From Sandaracinaceae bacterium (GTDB lineage Bacteria; Myxococcota_A; Polyangia; Polyangiales; Houyiibacteriaceae): 64,000 nt of DNA. Location of the stretch: NCBI GenBank assembly GCA_020633055.1, contig JACKEJ010000005.1, positions 372,001-436,000 on the forward strand. Reading direction: 5' to 3'. The translations under genes were made by a program, and so were the position numbers. Below, piece by piece: positions 18,054 to 26,442 of this stretch; positions within the stretch are counted from its first letter, which is position 1; each line of letters begins with the position of its first letter. Below the pieces are notes generated by a model, which had not been told where the DNA came from, did no database searches, and saw only the letters and a list, made by a program, of their open reading frames with translations.

Positions 18054-18808
18054 GCCGCTACGAACGAGCGTTCTCGAGCCGCACCCTGGCCACCCACCTG
18101 GCCGAGGCAGACGCCGAGCGTGCGCGCTGGGGGTCCCCGGTCAACGCTGGAGAGTGGCGCTGGGCGCACAACTTGGCCGACGAGGCCCTCGAGGCCTACA
18201 CCAAGGCTCTGGGCTGGACGCGCGTGGCACTCTGCCCGCACTGCCACAAGCCGACGCTGCTCGCGCTCGATCTCGATGCGCTCGACCGCCCCGCGTGGCG
18301 AGCGTTCTTCCAGGGACCCGCGCCGCGTGCGTGCGCGCACTACATCGGCACCACCGGCGCCGTGGACCTCCTCGGCCTCGACCCCGGCGAGCTCTCCTTC
18401 GAGCTGCACTTGGGTCCCAGCCGCCCCTACGTGCTCCCAGACCTGCTCGAGCGCGAAGAAGACATTCGAGGCGTGCTCGCGCGCGCGAGCGTCGAGCCTG
18501 GGCACGCCGTCTACACCGTGTCCTACTATGCCGCTCCCCTCCCGCCGCGATCGCTGAGACCTCCCCCCTGGCCCGCGGGGGCCCTACCCTACGAGACCCT
18601 CTCGGGTCCTGGATGGCACCTGCCGTCTCGTGTACGCGACTTCGACGTGGCGCGCTGGCTCCACGGAGACCGTGTGCAGTGGTTTGATGCCGAAGGAGGA
18701 CGTCTGCTGCGCGGCGAATGCCCGCTCCTCCCCGAAGAGGCCATCACCGCGGCTCACATCATGGACCAGGTCCTCATGCCCACTCGGCCACGGACGCTCT
18801 CGTCCTGA
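18050..18808 (+). CDS. Uncharacterised protein of the effector operon
   Basis: A 252-residue soluble protein I do not recognise. It begins MSRYERAFSSRTLATHLAEA at an ATG with AAGGAGG seven bases upstream. A CPHCHKP motif near residue 63 could be half of a zinc site, and other cysteines follow at ~99 and ~224. There is no signal peptide or membrane helix. It overlaps the pentapeptide gene by four bases and is the last gene of the operon. It might be a second immunity or an adaptor protein. Confidence 0.6.
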   Translation: MSRYERAFSSRTLATHLAEADAERARWGSPVNAGEWRWAHNLADEALEAYTKALGWTRVALCPHCHKPTLLALDLDALDRPAWRAFFQGPAPRACAHYIGTTGAVDLLGLDPGELSFELHLGPSRPYVLPDLLEREEDIRGVLARASVEPGHAVYTVSYYAAPLPPRSLRPPPWPAGALPYETLSGPGWHLPSRVRDFDVARWLHGDRVQWFDAEGGRLLRGECPLLPEEAITAAHIMDQVLMPTRPRTLSS

Positions 18809-18839
18809 GAAGCAAGCGCTACCTAGCCCCGTGCCCCAA

Positions 18840-18923
18840 GACTCCCTCTCCCGCGCGCGATCACCTCGCCCACCCCTCGCAACCCGCAACGCCAGTCGGA
18901 CTCATGAGATCCGCGACGCACGT
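18840..18923. repeat. Dispersed intergenic repeat, copy 2
   Basis: It lies in the 155-base gap between the end of the effector operon and the response regulator. It shares CTCCCTCTCCCGC, CTCGC and the core CCAGTCGGACTCATGAGATCCGCG (18892-18915) with copy 1 at 2699-2785, in the same order and orientation. Its position at the right edge of the inserted operon makes it a candidate boundary mark. Confidence 0.6.
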
Positions 18924-18963
18924 GTCTTGCGTTTGCAACGCCCACAGCGCACGGTGTGTCCCA

Positions 18964-20376
18964 ATGAGCCCTGGTACCGTCCTGCTCATCGACGATGACG
19001 CCGCCTTTCGCTTCGCGATGCAGAAGGCCCTGCGCCGCGCCGGGTTCGAGGTGAGCGAGGCGGCCGACGGCGAGAGCGCGCTCGAGACGCTGCGAGGCCC
19101 CGACGTGCCCGACGTCGCGCTGCTGGACCTGCGCATGCGCGGGCTCGACGGGCTCGAGGTGCTGCGCCGCCGCTCGGCGGTGCGCACGCGGGTGATCGTG
19201 CTGACCGGGCACGGCACGGTGCAGGCCGCCGTCGAGGCCATGCGGCTCGGGGCGTTCTCGTTCCTCGAGAAGCCGGTGGACGCCGAGCTCCTACGCCCAC
19301 TCATCAAGCAGGCCGTGGCCGAGAGCCGGCGCGCCGAGGTCCCGACCGACGGCGAGCAGGTGCCGCTAGTGGGCGCGAGCGCCGCGACGAACGAGGTGCG
19401 CCAGTTCATCGCGACCGTGGCCCCGACCGACGAGACGGTCACCATCTTCGGCGAGACGGGCACGGGCAAGGAGGTGGTCGCGCAGCACATCCACCACGCC
19501 AGCGCCCGGCGACGCGCGCCGTTCGTCGCCATGAACGCGGCGTGCGTGCCGCGCGAGCTGTTCGAGAGCGAGCTCTTCGGGCACAAGCGCGGCGCGTTCA
19601 CGGGGGCCACGGCGGACCGCCTGGGGCTCTTCCGCGAGGCGCACGGCGGCACGCTGTTCATCGACGAGCTGGCCGAGCTGCCCATCGAGAGCCAGGCCAA
19701 GCTGCTGCGCGCGCTCGAGACACGCCTGGTGCGTCCCGTGGGCGACAACAAGGAGCACGCCGTGGACGTGCGCATCGTCGCCGCCACCAACTGCGATCTG
19801 TGGGCCGAGGTGCAGGCGGGGAACTTCCGCGAGGACCTCTACTTCCGCCTGCAGGTGTTCCCCGTGCTGCTCATGCCGCTGCGCGAGCGCGTCGACGACA
19901 TCCTGCCGCTCGCCTCGCACCTGCTGGCGCGCCTGGGCTACCAGAAGGTCACGCTCAGCGCGGACGCGCAGCGGGCGCTGGTGGAGTACCACTGGCCCGG
20001 CAACGTCCGCGAGCTGCTGAACGTGCTGCGGCGCGCCGCCTTGTTCGCCGAGCACGACGAGATCAAGGGTGACCTGATGCGCCGCATGGTGTCTGCGAGC
20101 GTGTTCGGGCACGCCGCGCCGAGGGCCATGCACGTGCCCATCAGTGTCAGCGGTGCACAGGCGACCGTCCCGCCCGTGCCCGTCAACGGCGCGCCGGGCC
20201 CCGAGCTGGAGAGCGGCGAGCGCACGAGCCTGGCGGACGTCGAGCGCGCGCACATCGAGCGCGTGCTCCGCCAGATGGACGGCAACGTCACGCGCACCGC
20301 GACCGCCCTCGGCATCGACCGCCGCACGCTGCAACGGAAGCTCAAGGCCTATGGGCTCAGCGCGGAGACGGACTGA
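18964..20376 (+). CDS. NtrC-type sigma-54-dependent response regulator
   Basis: A 470-residue protein. Residues ~5-120 form a receiver domain (VLLIDDDAAF, phospho-acceptor Asp near 55 in LLDLRM, TGHGT, Lys in LEKPVD). Residues ~135-370 are an AAA+ sigma-54 interaction domain with Walker A GETGTGKE, GAFTGA (~209) and DELAEL. Residues ~425-468 are a Fis-type helix-turn-helix (NVTRTATALGIDRRTLQRKL). It should activate sigma-54 promoters when phosphorylated. The ATG start puts the receiver at the N-terminus; longer starts run through the repeat. It is the likely partner of the RegB-like kinase at 11452-13242. Confidence 0.93.
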   Translation: MSPGTVLLIDDDAAFRFAMQKALRRAGFEVSEAADGESALETLRGPDVPDVALLDLRMRGLDGLEVLRRRSAVRTRVIVLTGHGTVQAAVEAMRLGAFSFLEKPVDAELLRPLIKQAVAESRRAEVPTDGEQVPLVGASAATNEVRQFIATVAPTDETVTIFGETGTGKEVVAQHIHHASARRRAPFVAMNAACVPRELFESELFGHKRGAFTGATADRLGLFREAHGGTLFIDELAELPIESQAKLLRALETRLVRPVGDNKEHAVDVRIVAATNCDLWAEVQAGNFREDLYFRLQVFPVLLMPLRERVDDILPLASHLLARLGYQKVTLSADAQRALVEYHWPGNVRELLNVLRRAALFAEHDEIKGDLMRRMVSASVFGHAAPRAMHVPISVSGAQATVPPVPVNGAPGPELESGERTSLADVERAHIERVLRQMDGNVTRTATALGIDRRTLQRKLKAYGLSAETD

Positions 20377-20860
20377 GCGCGCGTCGCCGCGTCTCCACAA
20401 GCTGGCCGCGAGCGTGTGCTTCGCCAGCTGCCTGGGGTGCGCGCACGCCGCGGCACCGCCGCCGGAGAGCGCGCCGGTCGAGCCCAGCACCCCGCCCGCC
20501 TACGTGGTGACCTTCCGGCTGCAGGACGCGGGCGACGACGCCGACGGAGTTCCACGGACACGCATCGACTTCGTGATGCACAGCCCCGGCGCGCCCTCGC
20601 ACGTGGAAGCGCTCGGCACCGAGCCGGGCGGCTGCGTCGACCGCCCCGCGCGCGAAGGCGAGCTGCTGCGCATCGGCTGCTGGTGGGGGCCGAGCGAGTG
20701 CCAGTGGGTGGCGCGGCGGGACGCGACCGGCATCCAGTTGCTGCGCGCCGAGGGCCCCCGCGAGGGGCTCCCCCCCGCCACCGTGGACAACGCCGCCTGG
20801 GAGGCGCGCGCACACCTCGAGCTTCCGGCCGGCACGGTGGTGACACGACTTTCGGACTGA
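20351..20860 (+). CDS. Putative lipoprotein of unknown function
   Basis: A 169-residue protein whose ATG at 20351 overlaps the end of the response-regulator gene by 26 bases. The N-terminus is Arg-rich then hydrophobic (LAASVCFASCLGC), consistent with a lipoprotein signal, followed by a Pro-rich linker. The mature part has several cysteines (GGCVDR, GCWWGPSECQW) and ends VTRLSD. I recognise no family. The start is uncertain because the overlap is unusual. Confidence 0.55.
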   Translation: MGSARRRTERASPRLHKLAASVCFASCLGCAHAAAPPPESAPVEPSTPPAYVVTFRLQDAGDDADGVPRTRIDFVMHSPGAPSHVEALGTEPGGCVDRPAREGELLRIGCWWGPSECQWVARRDATGIQLLRAEGPREGLPPATVDNAAWEARAHLELPAGTVVTRLSD

Positions 20861-20898
20861 AGTCGCAGGGGCGAGAACGGACTGCTACCGTGGTCCGC

Positions 20899-21801
20899 AT
20901 GTGGCTCGCCCGAAGGAGGACGCAGCAGACGCCGGGTGCCGCCGCGGGCCGTTCCACGTGCATGGTGCTCCTGCGCTGCGCCCTGGCGAGCCTGGCGGCT
21001 CTGGCGAGCGGCTGCGGCGCGTCGCTCAGCGGCGTCCAGCCCGCCCGGCTGACGCCCGAGTCGCACCTGAGCATGAGCACGTCCATCTCGGTCAACGCGC
21101 CCGTGGGGTCTGCCGGGGATACCCTCGAGACCCTACGCGACCTCTCGACGGTCGAGGGAGTGCTGGACCCGCCGGAGATCGAGCTGCTCTCGGCGGCCGT
21201 CAATGGCGGGGCCCTCAACCCCCCGATGGTGGACCCCTCCGTCAGCCTCGCGTACGGCGCCCACCGCCTGGTCGAGCTGGGCGCGCGCATCGGCGGATCG
21301 CACATCGGCATCCAGGGACGCGTGCAGGTGCTGCGCGTGGCGCCGGGCATCTACGGCGTGATCGGCATCCAGCTCACCAGCTCGCTCTCCACGCTGCCCG
21401 TCAACCGCTTCAACGACCGCGTGTTCGTGGAGCGCTACCGGCGCCTGGACGTCGGCTTCCCCCTGCTGCTGGGGTACAGCTCCTCGCGCGTGCATCTGTG
21501 GGCGGGGCCCAAGCTGCTGGTCAGCCGCGTACGCACGCGCGGGCACCTGTGCGTGCGAGAGAACGACGCCTGCGCCGACCAGGTCACGTTCCGGGGCACG
21601 GGCAGCCTACGCTACGTCGCCGGCCAGCTCGGGATCGCGCTCGGCAAGCGCCGCTTCTGGATCGCGCTCGAGCTCACCATCGCGCGGCTGCGCGGCGACG
21701 GCATGCTGAGGGGCGAGCGCGGCAGCACCGTCATGGAGTTCGCGTACGACCCGGACGGGCGTGTGGTGCAGCCCGCCATCGGGCTCATCGCCTGGTTCTG
21801 A
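20899..21801 (+). CDS. Putative outer-membrane lipoprotein
   Basis: A 300-residue protein. An Arg-rich N-terminus leads to a hydrophobic segment ending in a lipobox (LAALASGCGASL). An internal ATG at 20962 would give a normal-length signal peptide and may be the true start. The mature part alternates polar and aromatic/hydrophobic residues in strands (GIYGVIGIQLTSSLSTL, FPLLLGYSSSRVHLWAGPKLL, RFWIALELTIARL) and ends in a terminal Phe (GLIAWF), as in outer-membrane beta-barrels. No specific family is recognised. Confidence 0.6.
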   Translation: MWLARRRTQQTPGAAAGRSTCMVLLRCALASLAALASGCGASLSGVQPARLTPESHLSMSTSISVNAPVGSAGDTLETLRDLSTVEGVLDPPEIELLSAAVNGGALNPPMVDPSVSLAYGAHRLVELGARIGGSHIGIQGRVQVLRVAPGIYGVIGIQLTSSLSTLPVNRFNDRVFVERYRRLDVGFPLLLGYSSSRVHLWAGPKLLVSRVRTRGHLCVRENDACADQVTFRGTGSLRYVAGQLGIALGKRRFWIALELTIARLRGDGMLRGERGSTVMEFAYDPDGRVVQPAIGLIAWF

Positions 21802-21819
21802 CGCCGCTCGGGGCGCCGC

Positions 21820-23088
21820 TCAGGGCGCCTCGAACGCACCGCTCGCGACCTGTACGCGGACCCGCGCGACGCGCTTCACGGCCAACCCCGCGGCGGCCGC
21901 GCTCGGGGCGGGATACGCCTCCTCGGACACCCGCACGTGGATGTGATTGTCGTGGTTCGGCCAGTGCTGCAGGTGCACCCCGTCGGAGTAGAGCGGCCGC
22001 AGCGCCGCATCCACCGAGCCGTCCAAAACGGCGTCGTCCGCGCCGTCACGCGTCGGGTAGATCAGCTCGCGGTCGAGGAAGGCGCGCGTGACGCGACCGC
22101 TCTGGTAGAAGGTCGCGAACATGCGCGCGTTCGCGTACGCACCGTAGCCCGTGACGGTGCCCGGCACGCACTCGCGACCGTCCACGTACATGACCTGGCA
22201 GTAGCTGCGCCAGGGCGCGAGGCCGTCGCTGCCGTAGAGCGAGATGTCCACGTCCTTGCCGCGCTGGTGCGACGCATGGCGCGGGTAGCCCGTGTCGGTG
22301 CCGGGGGTCTCGCCGTCCCACTGCGAGAAGTCCTCTGGATAGAACGGCGCGTACCCCGCGGCAGCCATGGACCGACCTGCGAAGCGCACCAGCATCACGA
22401 GGTCTCGCCGTCCGAACTGGTAGCGCATCACCGTCCCCGCGGTCCAGTCGTAGCCGTCCACCGCGGGGTCGATCGGCAGCGGCAGCTGCAGCAGCCGCGC
22501 GCAGTCGGCCTCGCACACCTCGCCGTCCTCGAAGGGCGTGCGGGTCACGCTGAGGGTCCCGTCGATGGCCTCCGCGGCCGTGAGGCGCAGCCAGTGTGTG
22601 CGCGCACTCGTGGGCTCGAACACGGCGAGCGTCCGAATCCCGCGGCCCCCGTCGGTCAGGCCGAGCAGCGCCGGGCCCGTGCCATCGAAGCGCTCCACCG
22701 TCATGACCACGGCCGCGCGCGTGGGCGTGAAGTCGAAGCGGAAGGCCACGTGCTCCGAGGGCGGTACCTCGATGCGGTAGACGCGCTCTTCGTGCGCAGC
22801 GAGCGTCACCGCCGTCACCCCGTCGCCGAGCACCGCCTCCCCCGTCACCAGGTCGGGTGGCGCGACGCCAGGGTCCGTCTGCTGCGCGTCGGGCGCACCC
22901 GCGTCGGGCGCCCCGTCGCCGAGGTCGACGTCATCCGTCGGACCCGCGTCCTCGAGCCCCGCGTCACCACGCGGGACCAGCCCACCGTCGTGTGTGGGCG
23001 GCGGGCCATCTCCTACCCGCACGTCGCAGCCGACCTGCAGCAAGGAAACCACGAGCGCGAGCACCGACCCGATCCGCAACGTCGCCAT
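21820..23088 (-). CDS. Secreted murein endopeptidase-like lipoprotein (MepA/M74-like)
   Basis: A 422-residue protein with a lipoprotein signal (SLLQVGCDVRV) and an Asp/Ala/Pro-rich linker (~30-75). Residues ~75-195 form a beta domain like bacterial pre-peptidase C-terminal domains. Residues ~200-395 contain the LAS-metallopeptidase zinc motifs: SHQRGKDVDISLYG (SHxxGxxxD, ~272) and HLQHWPNHDNHIHV (~375-385). Together these match the penicillin-insensitive murein endopeptidase MepA (M74). It likely cuts peptide cross-links in peptidoglycan. It is divergent from the sigma-54 activator, sharing an intergenic region with a palindrome. Confidence 0.8.
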   Translation of the reverse strand: MATLRIGSVLALVVSLLQVGCDVRVGDGPPPTHDGGLVPRGDAGLEDAGPTDDVDLGDGAPDAGAPDAQQTDPGVAPPDLVTGEAVLGDGVTAVTLAAHEERVYRIEVPPSEHVAFRFDFTPTRAAVVMTVERFDGTGPALLGLTDGGRGIRTLAVFEPTSARTHWLRLTAAEAIDGTLSVTRTPFEDGEVCEADCARLLQLPLPIDPAVDGYDWTAGTVMRYQFGRRDLVMLVRFAGRSMAAAGYAPFYPEDFSQWDGETPGTDTGYPRHASHQRGKDVDISLYGSDGLAPWRSYCQVMYVDGRECVPGTVTGYGAYANARMFATFYQSGRVTRAFLDRELIYPTRDGADDAVLDGSVDAALRPLYSDGVHLQHWPNHDNHIHVRVSEEAYPAPSAAAAGLAVKRVARVRVQVASGAFEAP

Positions 23089-23095
23089 GTCGACG

Positions 23096-23124
23096 TTGAT
23101 AATATGACTATTCAGTCACGTCAA
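23096..23124 (-). promoter_or_regulatory. Candidate promoter with TGACT-AGTCA operator
   Basis: Minus-strand TTGACG (23124-23119) and TATCAA (23101-23096) are 17 bases apart and would start transcription almost at the ATG of the MepA-like gene. The spacer, 23105-23118, is a perfect inverted repeat TGACT-ATTC-AGTCA, a likely operator. It lies about 75 bases upstream of the divergent sigma-54 activator gene. Confidence 0.5.
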
Positions 23125-23191
23125 GAGTGAACGTGTCATCCGCGCGTGATGCCCGGCGGTGACGCCCGCGGAGGGGCTGGTAGAGTCCCGC

Positions 23192-24670
23192 ATGGCCAGC
23201 CGCCGCAAGCCCGAGCGCCCCCCTGCTCCCGCCCCCGAGCCTCGGCGTGAGGGACGCGGGAGCGCAGTCCCGCCGCGGCCCAGCCCTACGAGCGTCACGC
23301 TGCTGGCGCTCGAGGACATCGCCGGCGCCGCTATCGTGCTCGACCGCGAGCTGCGCGTGCTCGACTTCACCCCCCTGGCCGAGCAGCTCATGGCAGCACC
23401 GCTCGCTCGCGGGGTGTTCGCGGCCAAGGCGCTGTGCGGCGAGGGCGACCAGCGCCCCGTCGCGGAGGCGCTCGCCGCGGGCCAGCCGGTCGCTGCCGAG
23501 GTGCCACGGGTCCATCCGGAGGGCGGCACCCGCGTGCTCTACGTGCGCGGGACGCCCATCCGCCGCGCCGGCGTGATCGAGGGCTTCGTGCTGCTGCTCG
23601 AAGAGAGCGGCTGGGAGCAGGAGGCCCCCGACGCGCCGGTGGAGCGCTTCTCGCTGCTCACGGCGGACCGCGCGATGAAGCGCCTCCTGCGGGACATCGA
23701 GCGCGTCGCGCGGCGCAGCGCGACGGTGCTGGTGCGGGGCGAGACCGGCACCGGCAAGGAGCTCGTCGCGCGCGGTATCCACGCGGCTTCCGACCGGCGC
23801 GACGGGCCTTTCCGCGCGATCAACTGCGCGGCCCTGCCGCCGCACCTGCTCGAGAGCGAGTTGTTCGGACACGTGCGGGGCGCGTTCACGGGCGCCGTGC
23901 GCGACGCGCCGGGTCACTTCCGGCTCGCCACGGGCGGCACGCTCTTCCTCGACGAGGTCGCGGAGCTCTCGCTCGAGCTCCAGGCCAAGCTCTTGCGCGT
24001 GCTGCAAGAGCGCGTGGTGGTGCCCGTCGGTGGCCGCGACTCGATCCCCATCGACGTCCGCGTGGTCTCGGCCACGCACCGTTCGCTGCAGGCCTCCGTG
24101 GCGGAGGGCTCGTTCCGCGCGGACCTCATGTATCGCCTTCGCGTGGTGCCGCTCTTCATCCCGCCCCTGCGCGAGCGGGGCGACGACGTGCTGCACATCG
24201 CGCGACGCTTCATCGAAGAGCAGAACGCCCAGGGGGAACGGCAGGTGCTGAGCCTCTCGAGCGGCGCGCGCGCACGCCTCCTCGCGCACCCGTTTCCGGG
24301 CAACGTGCGTGAGCTGCAGAACGTCATCGAGTACGCGTTCACGATGGGCGACGGCCCGGTGCTGATGGAGTCCGATCTGCCCCCCGAGCTGCGCGAGGCG
24401 CAGGCGGCCGACGCCCAGCACGACGGCGCACCGCACGACGACGGCCGCGCGCACGTCAACGTCCCGCGACCACCGCGGGACCCCGGCGGGAGTCCCGCGC
24501 CGAGCGACGGTCGGGCCGCGTACGGGGCCGCAGCACAGCGCGACGAGGCCGCACGCATCCGCTATGCCCTCGAGCGCGCGTCCGGCCATCGCGGTCGCGC
24601 CGCGCAGAGCCTGGGGGTCAGCCGGGCGACGCTCTGGCGCCGCATGCGCGCGCTCGGACTGCACGAGTGA
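23192..24670 (+). CDS. Sigma-54-dependent transcriptional activator (PAS-AAA-Fis)
   Basis: A 492-residue protein starting at ATG 23192; a GTG at 23159 would add 11 residues. Residues ~40-145 resemble a PAS domain (LALEDIAGAAIVLDRELRVL). Residues ~155-390 are the AAA+ domain with GETGTGKE, GHVRGAFTGA (~229), DEVAEL and FPGNVRELQN. After a Gly/Asp/His-rich linker a Fis-type helix-turn-helix ends the protein (GRAAQSLGVSRATLWRRM). There is no receiver domain, so the signal is probably sensed by the PAS domain. It is divergent from the MepA-like gene and convergent with the persulfide dioxygenase gene. Confidence 0.92.
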   Translation: MASRRKPERPPAPAPEPRREGRGSAVPPRPSPTSVTLLALEDIAGAAIVLDRELRVLDFTPLAEQLMAAPLARGVFAAKALCGEGDQRPVAEALAAGQPVAAEVPRVHPEGGTRVLYVRGTPIRRAGVIEGFVLLLEESGWEQEAPDAPVERFSLLTADRAMKRLLRDIERVARRSATVLVRGETGTGKELVARGIHAASDRRDGPFRAINCAALPPHLLESELFGHVRGAFTGAVRDAPGHFRLATGGTLFLDEVAELSLELQAKLLRVLQERVVVPVGGRDSIPIDVRVVSATHRSLQASVAEGSFRADLMYRLRVVPLFIPPLRERGDDVLHIARRFIEEQNAQGERQVLSLSSGARARLLAHPFPGNVRELQNVIEYAFTMGDGPVLMESDLPPELREAQAADAQHDGAPHDDGRAHVNVPRPPRDPGGSPAPSDGRAAYGAAAQRDEAARIRYALERASGHRGRAAQSLGVSRATLWRRMRALGLHE

Positions 24671-24700
24671 GCGTCAGCGCGACTGGCGCGGCGCCCCGGC

Positions 24701-25774
24701 CTACCCCGCGCAGGTCCCTCCCGCAGCAGCCTGCTCGTGGTACGCGCTCATGCCTCCGCGCATCGACGCCACCCGCTTGAACCCCATCGCCTCGAGCGTG
24801 CGCGCCGCACCCGCCGAGCGCCGCCCGCTGCGACAGATGACCACGACGGGCTGCTCGCGCGGCGCGTCGGCCATGCGCGTCTCGAGCTCACCCAGCACCA
24901 CCGACTCGGCGTGCGCGATCTTGGGCAGCTCGCCGACCAGCTCGTCGGGCTCGCGCACGTCCACCAGCCGCACCTCGGCCTCGGCCTCGCGCACCCACTG
25001 CGCGCTGACCTCCGGTGTTCCGTCGCTGAGCCGCTCCACCGGCGCCCAGCCACGCTCCGCAGGCAGGGCCGTGTCCCCCTGAGGCGCGAGCCCGCAGGCG
25101 AGGTTGGCGGGCACCGCCACGTCGATCTTGGACGGTAGCGCGAGGTTGAGCTCGCTCATGATGCCGACGAACTGCTCCTTGGTGCGGCCCCCGCCCAGGC
25201 GCGGGTTCCAACGCTTCTCCTCGCCCACGGTGCTCATGGTGCGCCCGCGGTAGTCGTGGCCGGGCCAGATGCGGGTGTCGTCGGGCAACGAGAAGACCTG
25301 CTGTTGTACCGAGTCGTAGAGGGTCCCGGCGTCGCCTTGCTGGAAATCCGTGCGCCCGCAGCCCCGGATGAGCAACGCATCGCCCGTGAACACGTGCTGA
25401 TGATCCGCCGTGACGTAGCTGACGCAGCCGTTGGTGTGACCCGGCGTGGCGCGCACCTCCAGCGTGATGCCGCCCACTTGCACGCGATCGCCGTGCCCGA
25501 CCTTCACGTCGGCGCACGCGGCGCCAGCGCTCTCGCTGACCACGGAGCGGCTCCCGAGCCGTTGGCGCAGCAGCCCGGAGCCCGTGATGTGATCCGCGTG
25601 GGCGTGCGTCTCGAGCGTGTGCACGAGCTCGAGACCGAGCTCCTGGAGGAGCTGCGCGTCGCGCTCGACCTGGTCGATGACCGGGTCGATCAGCGCGGCC
25701 TTACGCGTCTCGGGGTCGGCCACGAGGTAGGTGTAGGTGCTGGATTCCGGATCGAAGAGCTGTCGAAAGAGCAT
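24701..25774 (-). CDS. Persulfide dioxygenase-rhodanese fusion
   Basis: A 357-residue protein. Residues ~1-235 are a metallo-beta-lactamase domain of the ETHE1 type: MLFRQLFDPESSTYTYLVAD, zinc motif THAHADH (~57), GHTNGC, FTGDALLIRGCGRTDF and WPGHDYRGR. Residues ~250-355 are a rhodanese domain with active-site CRSGRRS. Such fusions oxidise glutathione persulfide to sulfite and transfer sulfane sulfur. The ATG at 25774 is preceded by GGAGGTCATC. The adjacent divergent genes encode sulfur transporters, which fits sulfide or thiosulfate metabolism. The long upstream extension of the frame is not coding. Confidence 0.92.
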   Translation of the reverse strand: MLFRQLFDPESSTYTYLVADPETRKAALIDPVIDQVERDAQLLQELGLELVHTLETHAHADHITGSGLLRQRLGSRSVVSESAGAACADVKVGHGDRVQVGGITLEVRATPGHTNGCVSYVTADHQHVFTGDALLIRGCGRTDFQQGDAGTLYDSVQQQVFSLPDDTRIWPGHDYRGRTMSTVGEEKRWNPRLGGGRTKEQFVGIMSELNLALPSKIDVAVPANLACGLAPQGDTALPAERGWAPVERLSDGTPEVSAQWVREAEAEVRLVDVREPDELVGELPKIAHAESVVLGELETRMADAPREQPVVVICRSGRRSAGAARTLEAMGFKRVASMRGGMSAYHEQAAAGGTCAG

Positions 25775-25841
25775 GATGACCTCCGAGCGCTGACTACAGC
25801 ACGACCCGTGCCAGCTGCGCGACGGCTGTTTCGCGTGCTTC

Positions 25842-25898
25842 TGCAACACGTTGCAACAACGTGAGACGTGGCTGCAACACCTGCGATCAGCCCGTGCA
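25842..25898. promoter_or_regulatory. TGCAAC repeat cluster, candidate operator of the sulfur genes
   Basis: The 227-base divergent gap holds a perfect inverted repeat TGCAAC-AC-GTTGCA (25842-25855), followed by a half-site GCAAC (25853-25857) and further TGCAAC/GTGCAAC copies at 25873-25878 and 25893-25898. They sit between the persulfide dioxygenase and the YeeE genes. A dimeric repressor binding here could control both directions. The regulator is not in the window. Confidence 0.45.
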
Positions 25899-26001
25899 AC
25901 ATGCGGCAAGGCTCCAGGCGCAAGACGCGCGTGGAAAACGCCTGGCACGCGCCTCCTGCGCCGCGCTCCACGTTGGCACACGCCGTGCTTATCCGGTCCG
26001 C

Positions 26002-26442
26002 ATGGTCTCTCCTTTCTTCTCGAGCGCCAGCCTGCACGGACTGCTCGGCGGGCTGCTCATCGGCCTCGCGGGTGCGTTGCTCTGGTTCTTCAACGGGCGT
26101 ATCGCTGGCATCAGCGGCATCACGGCCGGGCTCTTTGCGGGCCCCTTGCGCGACGCCTCGTGGCGAGCGGCCTTCTTGGTCGGGCTCGCGCTGACCTCCG
26201 TCGTCGGCGCCCTCGTGGCGCCCCACGTCTTCGGCACCGCTGCGCCCGTCGACGGGAGCCGCATGGTCGTCGCGGGGCTCTTGGTGGGCGTGGGCACGGG
26301 CCTGGGTGGCGGCTGCACCAGCGGACACGGCGTGTGCGGCCTCGGCCGCTTCTCGCGTCGTTCGCTGGTCGCCACGCTCACGTTCATCGGAGCGGGCATG
26401 CTCACGGTCGCGTGCCTGCGGCTCGCGGGGGGGCTCTCGTGA
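26002..26442 (+). CDS. YeeE/YedE-family sulfur transporter, first half
   Basis: A 146-residue membrane protein with about four helices starting at ATG 26002 (MVSPFFSSASLHGLLGGLLI). It contains FNGRIAGISGI and the conserved cysteine motif GGGCTSGHGVCGLGR. In the TsuA/YeeE family such cysteines pass thiosulfate through the membrane by relay. Here the transporter is split into two genes, as in many proteobacteria. The stop overlaps the GTG of the second half. Confidence 0.9.
   Translation: MVSPFFSSASLHGLLGGLLIGLAGALLWFFNGRIAGISGITAGLFAGPLRDASWRAAFLVGLALTSVVGALVAPHVFGTAAPVDGSRMVVAGLLVGVGTGLGGGCTSGHGVCGLGRFSRRSLVATLTFIGAGMLTVACLRLAGGLS

Noticed and set aside
25940..25962. Sigma-54 promoter before the YeeE genes
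   Set aside because: TGGCACG is present but the -12 element (TTGC at the right distance) is not.
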